Part shown: one piece after another, positions 43,945-49,974 of the stretch
Position numbering within the stretch: position 1 is the first letter of the stretch
Layout of the letters: the number at the start of each line of letters is the position of its first letter
Assembly: GCA_026645575.1 (NCBI GenBank)
Contig: JAPKMW010000091.1
Location: 1-49,974 of the forward strand
Length of the DNA: 49,974 bases
Origin: Caldilineaceae bacterium
GTDB lineage: Bacteria; Chloroflexota; Anaerolineae; Caldilineales; Caldilineaceae
Reading direction: 5' to 3'
Position numbers and translations under genes: made by a program
The notes under the pieces: generated by a model
Database searches by the model: none
What the model was told of the DNA's origin: nothing
The model's input: only the letters and a program-made list of their open reading frames with translations

Positions 43945-44208
43945 GGACGATCTTCCTCCGTCAACTGCTGGTGGGCATTGCAAAGCGCGCCGGTAGATGA
44001 TGTGCGCAGCGGAAGGGAAGAGGACAATCCGCCCTGGCAAAATGCACGCCTGCCCTCTAGTTTTATTGTGATCGGTGAATACAGTTAATGTGACCGGCTG
44101 TTGCCATAGGCCAATCAAGTAGTTTCTATTATACTCTATCGCACGTGTTTTATGGAAACCTTTGCTGACGACGGGCGCGGGTTGTACGAGTAAGCTTACG
44201 ATTTACAC

Positions 44209-44565
44209 AAATTTTTACCAGAAAATACATAGAAAGTGAGCGATGGATGAAGAAGCAATGAGTCTATACGCCGACTTTTGTTATATGCTATGCTTGCTGA
44301 TTTTTGTTCAGTTCAATAATGATTTTTGGTAACTACTCCGCTCCTAGCCGGTCCGTGACCAACGGCCCAGACGCCGGTCACGGGCCGGCTAGGAGCGGGC
44401 GGAGTAGTTACGTTTTTTGTAAAGTTTGTTCTTTCGTTCCTGAGTACGTCTGCGGCGCACCACCTACACCACCATCACTGCGCTTCCATTGCACAACATT
44501 TGCCCACAACCGCAAGTAAACCGTGGCCCTATCGCTTGGTTTCAGGTGTTCCCGCGCACCTGAAA
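44209..44565. repeat. Leader copy A, interrupted by a palindromic element
   Basis: 44209-44302 is about 80% identical to 45148-45241 over 94 bases. After the MITE at 44321-44419, the later parts TACGTCTGCGGCGC, CTACACCACCA and a hairpin (TTTCAGGTG/CACCTGAAA, 44540-44565) match copy B in order. One-base indels between the copies break any shared reading frame, which suggests a non-coding or regulatory role. The region extends to the sigma-like gene at 44695; 43945-44694 otherwise has no gene. Confidence 0.6.
44321..44419. mobile_element. 83-bp palindromic MITE with imperfect 8-bp duplication
   Basis: The element is 44329-44411. It begins GTAACTACTCCGCTCCTAGC and its right arm is complementary except for a 4-base insertion and one mismatch. 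The flanks are GATTTTTG (44321-44328) and GTTTTTTG (44412-44419), 7/8. It sits inside leader copy A; copy B at about 45250 has an undivided ATTTTTG run. Confidence 0.72.
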
Positions 44566-44694
44566 TAAAGACATTATCGCCGCTGCCGCCTGGGCAGTGG
44601 CGCCGGCGGATTAGCTTCAAGCGCACCAACAAGGTCGATCTACCGCTACGTTTACGCGCTATCATTCCCTGCGTTTAGAGGAGTATGTCGCTTC

Positions 44695-45078
44695 ATGCCT
44701 ACAATCATTACCGGCGCGGATTGGGCCAGGCGGTGCAAGGAGCCTGCACACCGCCATCCGTCTCCGTTGGTCGGCACTAGCCAACGGCAAGCGGCACACA
44801 CCCAAGAAAGCGATCTGCTCCAGCAATTACGCGCTGGTGAGGCCGAAGCCTGGACGCAACTCCTGGCCGAATGGAGTCCGCTCCTCTACAGTTATCTCAC
44901 GACCAGCCTGGGAGAGGAAGCGGCGGCGCAGCAAGCCCTCCAGGCGCTCTTTTCACAACTGGTGCAGCGGGTGATGGGGGGCGCGCCCATTGCCAATCTG
45001 CCCTTGCTCATCATGACCCTTGCTTATCAACAGGGGACACCCGTCGACCCGCAGTATCGCCTATCCCAGGCGGAATAA
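44695..45078 (+). CDS. Small protein resembling ECF sigma region 2, no region 4
   Basis: 127 residues from ATG 44695 (GAGGAG eleven bases upstream). The first 35 residues are basic. Residues about 38-95 (ESDLLQQLRAGEAEAWTQLL, then LLYSYLTTSLGEEAAAQQAL) have the helix and spacing pattern of ECF sigma region 2, but the usual acidic and Gln motif residues (DAEDLVQE-like) are changed to EAAAQQALQ. The C terminus ends soon after, without the helix-turn-helix of region 4. It may be a remnant or a sigma-like helper of the kind seen in two-part sigma factors. It follows leader copy A. Confidence 0.55.
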   Translation: MPTIITGADWARRCKEPAHRHPSPLVGTSQRQAAHTQESDLLQQLRAGEAEAWTQLLAEWSPLLYSYLTTSLGEEAAAQQALQALFSQLVQRVMGGAPIANLPLLIMTLAYQQGTPVDPQYRLSQAE

Positions 45079-45147
45079 GGGGGCGCCTTTGCACAAAACA
45101 GGACGCCATTGGAGCGGGTGACACGAGAAACCTTACAGTTATCATGA

Positions 45148-45430
45148 ATTTTTCTCGGAAAAGTACACAAAAGTGAGCGATGAATGAAGAAGAAATGAGT
45201 TTATACTGCCCACTTTTGTTATATGCTACGCTTGTCGATTTCACAAATTCGTATTTTTGTTTGGTATATATCTACTTTGTAAGATGTACTGTTTTCGGTA
45301 GTGATTACGTTTGCGGCGCGCTTCATCTACACCACCAAGACCACGTTGCTTCTTCACCGCCTACCTATCGTTCGCCGTCGGACGCCGTTGTTTGCCTTGG
45401 CTTCAGCCGCTCCCTACGCGCCTGAAGCCA
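45148..45430. repeat. Leader copy B
   Basis: Second copy of the leader at 44209-44565 without the MITE. The hairpin is GGCTTCAG/CTGAAGCC (45399-45406, 45422-45429); it occupies the same place as the hairpin in copy A with different bases but kept pairing. Frames through it (45180-45425) have no ribosome site. The stretch 45079-45718 contains no other recognised gene and leads to the two-repeat peptide gene. Confidence 0.6.
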
Positions 45431-45718
45431 GACACAAGGGAAGGCGCCCAAAGTTGTACCGCTCAGCAAAATTGGGCGTTCCCGTAACAAGCGCTACAGC
45501 AGCATAGTCCGTACACAATGCCGGCTACACTGCCGACATCGCTACTATGCTGCTTTCTAAAGCGAATTCAAGCGGAAACCAACTCTTTCAGCAAATGATA
45601 CGCACCAATGTCTTCTTGTCGCGGCTTTTGCTGCTGCTTATTTCTTCGCCTTGATCACATGTGCAAGTGTATTGTCGTTGAATCGTTACATCACGTTTAT
45701 CATAAGGAGGAGTGAACA

Positions 45719-46018
45719 ATGTTATCAAGAAGCAATAGCCTTCAACCTTTGCTGGTTATGATCGTATTTTGCGCTATGCTTACCATCATAAACGGGATTA
45801 TCAGTACCCGGCTTTTTGCGCAAGCCACTGACTTGACAACACTGGACGACGCGGCGATCACCGCCTACCGCTGGCGAGCGATGGCCCGGTTCTATACCAA
45901 CCAGGCAGCCGCCACCGATCTGACGACCCTCGACGATGCGGCGATCACCACTTATCGTTGGCAAGCGATGGCCCAGTTCTATACCCAGCCAACCGCAATG
46001 CGCTCCGTGACCCGTTGA
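45719..46018 (+). CDS. Secreted protein with two 29-residue repeats
   Basis: 99 residues from ATG 45719 with AAGGAGGAG seven bases upstream. The N terminus (LLVMIVFCAMLTIINGIIST) is a signal peptide or anchor ending FAQA. Then two near-identical tandem repeats follow (ATDLTTLDDAAITAYRWRAM and ATDLTTLDDAAITTYRWQAM with FYT after each), residues 36-64 and 65-93. They predict an amphipathic helix rich in Asp early and Arg/Tyr/Trp late. The giant NHL gene starts 60 bases later, so the two may be co-expressed. No family is recognised; it could be a surface or signal peptide with doubled active unit. Confidence 0.7.
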   Translation: MLSRSNSLQPLLVMIVFCAMLTIINGIISTRLFAQATDLTTLDDAAITAYRWRAMARFYTNQAAATDLTTLDDAAITTYRWQAMAQFYTQPTAMRSVTR

Positions 46019-46078
46019 GCGGCGCCGAGCGCAACAAAAGGATGTTAAGCACAACACTTACTCACTAAGGAAAAGCAG

Positions 46079-49000
46079 ATGTTGCAATTGTCTACCAAGC
46101 AGTACACTGTAACGATCCGACCGCCGACAACGCAAAGCGGGGCGGCGCGCCACTGGCGCTCAATCTGGCTGCTGTTGCTCTTACTCAGCAGCGTGCTGGT
46201 CGGGCTGCGTGCTGGGCATGTGCTGGCGGCGCCCCGCGCCGTCGAAGCGCCGCCGAATTATCGCACTCAATGGGGTTCGCAGGGGAGTAGCATTGGGCAG
46301 TTTAACGCGCTGACCGGCGTGTCGGTCAATAGCAGCGGCAATCTGTATGTGGCGGACACCGCCAACAACCCCATCCAGAAATTTACCAACAACAGCGTCT
46401 ATCTAACCCAGTGGGAATCCACCGGCAATGGCGTTGGTCAATTTTCCGGGCCACGCGGGGTGGCGCTGGATAGCAGCGGGAACATCTATGTGACCGATAC
46501 CGGCAACCATCGTGTGCAAGTCTTTACCTATGGCCCCGTCACCCCCGAAATTGAGCTGCGTGGCAATTTATTCTATCCCATTGAGAATGGCGATAGCACC
46601 CCCAGCAGCACTGATCATACCGACTTTGGCAGCATATCGGCCAGCGCCGGCGTCATTGTGCGCACCTTTACCATCCGCAATGGCGGCACTGGCTTGCTAA
46701 CCGTCAGTCAACCGACCGTGACCGGTGACGCCGCGGGCGATTTTGTCATCAGTCGCGCACCGGTGAGTCCCGTAGGCGGCAGTGGCGCCACCATCTTTGA
46801 TGTGACCTTTGACCCCTCGGCTGTCGGCCTGCGCACGGCAACCATTGTGATTGCCAACAATGATAGTGACGAAAACCCCTACACCTTTGCCGTCCAGGGC
46901 AATGGTTCCAACCAACATCGGGTCACCACCAGCACCGTTGGCGACGGCCTCGGCACAATCAGCCTTGACCCGCCCGGCGGCCTGTATGACCCCGGCACGG
47001 TGGTGACGGCAACGGTCAACCTGGGAAGCTGGTCAGTCTTGAGCAGTTGGAGCGGCGCTTGCAGCGGCACCGGTCTCTGTGTGCTGACCATGGATGATGC
47101 CAAACGCATCACCGCCACCATTACCTATGCCGAACCAAGCAATGCCGAAGCGCCGTCGCCCTATCGTATGCAGTGGGGCTTCCAAGGGAATGGCAGTAGC
47201 CAATTTGCGACGCCGTTTGGGGTCACCACCGATAGCAGCGGCAACGTCTATGTGGCCGATACCTACAACCACCGGATCCAGAAGTTTGCCGGCAGCGGCG
47301 CCTACTTGGTGGGCTGGGGATCCCAAGGGAGCGGCAACGGCCAGTTTAACTATCCGATCGGCATGGCGACCGATAGCAGTGGCAATCTCTATGTGGCTGA
47401 CACCGGCAACCACCGCATTCAGAAGTTTGACAGCACCGGCGCTTACCTAACCAAGTTTGGTGCTTACGGGGTCAATAACGGCCAGTTCAGTTCACCCATA
47501 GATATCGCGATCGATAGCAGCGGCAACCTCTATGTGAGCGATAACTACAACCACCGCATCCAGAAGTTTGACAGCAGCGGCAACTTTCTCGCCAAATGGG
47601 GCGCAAACGGCAGCGGCGCCGGTCAGTTGAAGAATCCCAAAGGGATTGCCGTCGATAGCAGCGGCAATGTTTATGTGGCGGACACCGATAACCACCGCAT
47701 CCAGAAATTTGACAGCAACGGTCTCTATCTGGCCCAGTGGGGCGCCAGGGGAAGTCGCGCCGGTCAGTTCAATACCCCCAGCGACGTGGTGATCGATGGC
47801 AGCGGCAATCTCTATGTAGCCGATACCAACAACCACCGCATCCAAAAATTTACCAGCAGCGGCGCCTTTCTCACCCAGTGGGGCAGCGCCGGCAAGGGGC
47901 TGGGGCAATTTAACGCGCCCAATAGTGTGGCGGTCGATCCGAGCGGCAACGTCTTTGTCGCTGACACCGATAACCATCGCATCCAGAAATTTGGCACAAG
48001 CGCCCCCGTCCCCGAAATTGAGCTAACGGGGAAGGGCGTCGTCATTGTCAGCGGGGACACCACCCCCGCCAGCAGCGATCACACCGACTTCGGCTATCTG
48101 CAAGGCGGCAGTACGCAAGTACGCACCTTTACGATCCATAACCTCGGCAGCGCCGATCTCACCAACCTTGCCGTCACCATCAGTGGCAACGCCGCCTTTA
48201 GCCTCAGCACACCGCCGCCGCTGACGATCAGCAGTGGGTACACGGGCGCCGTTGGCATCACCTTTAGTGCGTTCGGTTTTGGCCCGATGACCGCAACCGT
48301 GACCATCGCCAGCAATGACAGCGACGAAGCCGCCTATACCTTTGTCGTCTGGGCCTACACCATCGAAGCGCCGCCGACGCAATTGCTCACTTGGAACTTG
48401 CAGAGGTCCCAATTCCAATCCAGTTGGCCACAGGGGGTGGCAACCGATAGCAGCGGCAACGTCTACGTGGCTGACCACAACTATCAAGAAATCCAGAAAT
48501 TTGACAGCAACGGTCTCTTGCTAACCAAGTGGGGGTCATTGGGGACCGGGCCTGGTCAATTTTTCAACCCATCTGGCGTGGCGATCGACAGCAGCGGCAA
48601 CGTCTATGTGGCTGATAAGTCTACTAGTCCAATCCAAAAATTTGACAGCAACGGTCTCTTCCTGATCCGGTGGGGTTCAGAAGCGAGTGGCCCCAGCCAG
48701 TTGGTTAATGTCAACGGGATCGCCATTGATCAGAGTAACAATGTCTATGTTGTCTCGACCAGCACCTACCGCATCCAGAAATTTGACAGCAACGGCGCCT
48801 ACCTCAGCGGGTGGGGGTCATTCGGCAGCGCCCCCGGTCAGTTTGATGGGCTCCTTAGGATTGCGATCGATAGCAGCGGCAACGTCTATACCCTTGAAGA
48901 GAGCAATAACCGGATTCAAAAATTTGACAGCAACGGCGTCTACCTCGGCGGGTGGGGGTCTGCCGGCAGCGCCCCCGGTCAGTTTACACGCCCTTACAAC

Positions 49001-49974
49001 ATCGAAACCGATCGCGACGGCAATCTCTATGTGGCCGATTTTGGCAATAGTCGCATACAAAAGTTTGCCCCCAACGGCGTCTATCTCACCGGGTGGGCTG
49101 CCCAGGGTGCCATTGGGATGGCGGCGGATCAGAACCGCAATCTTTACATTACATATGGCACCATGCCGCACGTCAGGAAGTTTGGTCCGGCGCCTGCCGA
49201 AATTGACGTGCGCACTAATGGGGTTGCCATTGCCAGCGGCGACATCACCCCCACCAGCGCCGATCATACCGACTTTGGCGCTGTCAATGTCGCCGGTGGC
49301 ACAGTAGCGCGCACCTTTGCCGTCCACAACAGTGGCGGTACGGTGCTAACAGATATTGCTGCCACCCTCAGCGGCGATGCCGCCTTTAGCCTCAGCAAGC
49401 CACCGTCGGCAACGATCAGCGGCACCAGGTATACGACCTTCACCATCACCTTTGCGCCCAGTGTGCGCGGCGTGGTGACGGCCTTGGTGAGCTTGGCCAA
49501 TAGTGACAGCGATGAGAACCCCTACACCTTTGTCATTGGCGGCATGGGTGAGCAACCGACGGCTGTTGATACCGATAGCGACGGTGTCGCCGATGCCAGT
49601 GACAACTGCCCTGCGGTTGCCAACGCCGACCAGACCAACACCGATGGTGACAGCCAGGGCGACGCCTGTGACAGTGACGACGACAACGACGGTATCAGCG
49701 ACAGCGCCGAGACAGCAAACGGCACCAATCCCTTGCATGCTGATAGCGACGGCGATGGCGCCGATGATGGCAGTGACAACTGTCCTACCCTCAGCAACGC
49801 CGATCAGGCCAACACCGATGGTGACAGCCAGGGCGACGCCTGCGACGGCGATGATGACAATGACAACCAGGTGGATGGCAGCGACAACTGCCCGCTGGTT
49901 GCCAATCCCGACCAGACCAACACCGATGGTGACAGCCAGGGCGACGCCTGTGACAGTGACGACGACAACGACGG
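46079..49974 (+). CDS. Giant secreted NHL/HYDIN/TSP3 protein, 3' end outside window
   Basis: 1298 codons are visible from ATG 46079 (AAGGAA upstream) and the frame is open to the right edge. A signal peptide (SIWLLLLLLSSVLVGLRAGHVLA) is followed by NHL repeats of the form DSSGNLYVADTGNHRIQKFD in blocks (about 60-145, 360-640, 775-1035). Each block ends in a HYDIN/choice-of-anchor-D-like Ig domain (PEIELRGNLF, TFAVQGNGSN; three visible). From about 1160 come thrombospondin type-3 calcium-binding repeats (DTDSDGVADASDNCP, DGDSQGDACD). The product is a secreted or wall-attached propeller protein, probably for adhesion. Known NHL family members bind ligands or RNA in other contexts. Confidence 0.88.
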   Translation, partial: MLQLSTKQYTVTIRPPTTQSGAARHWRSIWLLLLLLSSVLVGLRAGHVLAAPRAVEAPPNYRTQWGSQGSSIGQFNALTGVSVNSSGNLYVADTANNPIQKFTNNSVYLTQWESTGNGVGQFSGPRGVALDSSGNIYVTDTGNHRVQVFTYGPVTPEIELRGNLFYPIENGDSTPSSTDHTDFGSISASAGVIVRTFTIRNGGTGLLTVSQPTVTGDAAGDFVISRAPVSPVGGSGATIFDVTFDPSAVGLRTATIVIANNDSDENPYTFAVQGNGSNQHRVTTSTVGDGLGTISLDPPGGLYDPGTVVTATVNLGSWSVLSSWSGACSGTGLCVLTMDDAKRITATITYAEPSNAEAPSPYRMQWGFQGNGSSQFATPFGVTTDSSGNVYVADTYNHRIQKFAGSGAYLVGWGSQGSGNGQFNYPIGMATDSSGNLYVADTGNHRIQKFDSTGAYLTKFGAYGVNNGQFSSPIDIAIDSSGNLYVSDNYNHRIQKFDSSGNFLAKWGANGSGAGQLKNPKGIAVDSSGNVYVADTDNHRIQKFDSNGLYLAQWGARGSRAGQFNTPSDVVIDGSGNLYVADTNNHRIQKFTSSGAFLTQWGSAGKGLGQFNAPNSVAVDPSGNVFVADTDNHRIQKFGTSAPVPEIELTGKGVVIVSGDTTPASSDHTDFGYLQGGSTQVRTFTIHNLGSADLTNLAVTISGNAAFSLSTPPPLTISSGYTGAVGITFSAFGFGPMTATVTIASNDSDEAAYTFVVWAYTIEAPPTQLLTWNLQRSQFQSSWPQGVATDSSGNVYVADHNYQEIQKFDSNGLLLTKWGSLGTGPGQFFNPSGVAIDSSGNVYVADKSTSPIQKFDSNGLFLIRWGSEASGPSQLVNVNGIAIDQSNNVYVVSTSTYRIQKFDSNGAYLSGWGSFGSAPGQFDGLLRIAIDSSGNVYTLEESNNRIQKFDSNGVYLGGWGSAGSAPGQFTRPYNIETDRDGNLYVADFGNSRIQKFAPNGVYLTGWAAQGAIGMAADQNRNLYITYGTMPHVRKFGPAPAEIDVRTNGVAIASGDITPTSADHTDFGAVNVAGGTVARTFAVHNSGGTVLTDIAATLSGDAAFSLSKPPSATISGTRYTTFTITFAPSVRGVVTALVSLANSDSDENPYTFVIGGMGEQPTAVDTDSDGVADASDNCPAVANADQTNTDGDSQGDACDSDDDNDGISDSAETANGTNPLHADSDGDGADDGSDNCPTLSNADQANTDGDSQGDACDGDDDNDNQVDGSDNCPLVANPDQTNTDGDSQGDACDSDDDND
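49628..49974. repeat. TSP3-coding repeat with an identical 65-bp block twice
   Basis: 49628-49692 and 49910-49974 are identical, and a variant copy lies between (about 49803-49867). They code for QTNTDGDSQGDACDSDDDND-type units, recent duplications in the calcium-binding tail. Confidence 0.75.

Noticed and set aside
45180..45425. 81-residue frame in leader copy B
   Set aside because: The other copy of the leader has a one-base indel and early stop; no ribosome site.

Overview
The window looks like chromosomal DNA of a Chloroflexota bacterium (Anaerolineae/Caldilinea-like). This is inferred from gene content rather than a marker gene: very large BTAD/NB-ARC/TPR regulators, giant NHL and FG-GAP secreted proteins, a DPPR-synthase-type UbiA protein, short reiterated intergenic hairpins, and no outer-membrane genes. 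No rRNA or ribosomal protein gene is present to confirm it.

Layout. (1) 1-2100: an unrecognised partial gene and a secreted SH3b protein, both on the minus strand. (2) About 2400-13007: a genomic island read almost entirely on the minus strand and ending at a tRNA-Arg(CCU) gene. Next to the tRNA is a tyrosine integrase, followed by small membrane proteins, an FtsK/TraB-like DNA pump, a ribbon-helix-helix-like regulator with a tandem 9-bp candidate operator, a large primase-polymerase/helicase, a MobC-like fragment joined to an HNH endonuclease, and a terminase-small-subunit-like protein. Between the primase and the HNH gene lies a near-mirror-symmetric array of 9-bp repeats (core TGATACCAG), a strong candidate for the replication origin or the transfer locus. 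Integrase, prim-pol and FtsK-type pump together with no relaxase in view is the architecture of actinomycete integrative conjugative elements (AICEs). The left end is not identified.

(3) 13-32 kb: core genes. fchA-folD overlap and form a one-carbon module; the FolD lacks the residues used for cyclohydrolase activity. Then come lon, a PHP + AlbA fusion, a UbiA/DPPR synthase, tlyA, an oligopeptide-binding protein, secG, a multispanning glycosyltransferase-like protein, tatA, recN, a methyltransferase and a zinc alcohol dehydrogenase. (4) 32-50 kb: signalling and surface proteins. A BTAD/NB-ARC regulator is coupled to an FG-GAP metalloprotease-like protein. A 49-residue secreted peptide gene faces an NB-ARC/TPR pair. 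Then follow a sigma-region-2-like protein, a secreted two-repeat peptide, and a giant NHL/HYDIN/TSP3 protein that runs off the right edge.

Between genes there are two notable repeat classes. One is a family of small palindromic elements with GTAACTACTC ends and 8-bp target duplications (three copies plus one relative). The other is hairpins built from 7-9-bp units reiterated on each arm. A roughly 280-bp leader is present twice (44.2-44.57 and 45.15-45.43 kb), with one copy interrupted by a palindromic element.
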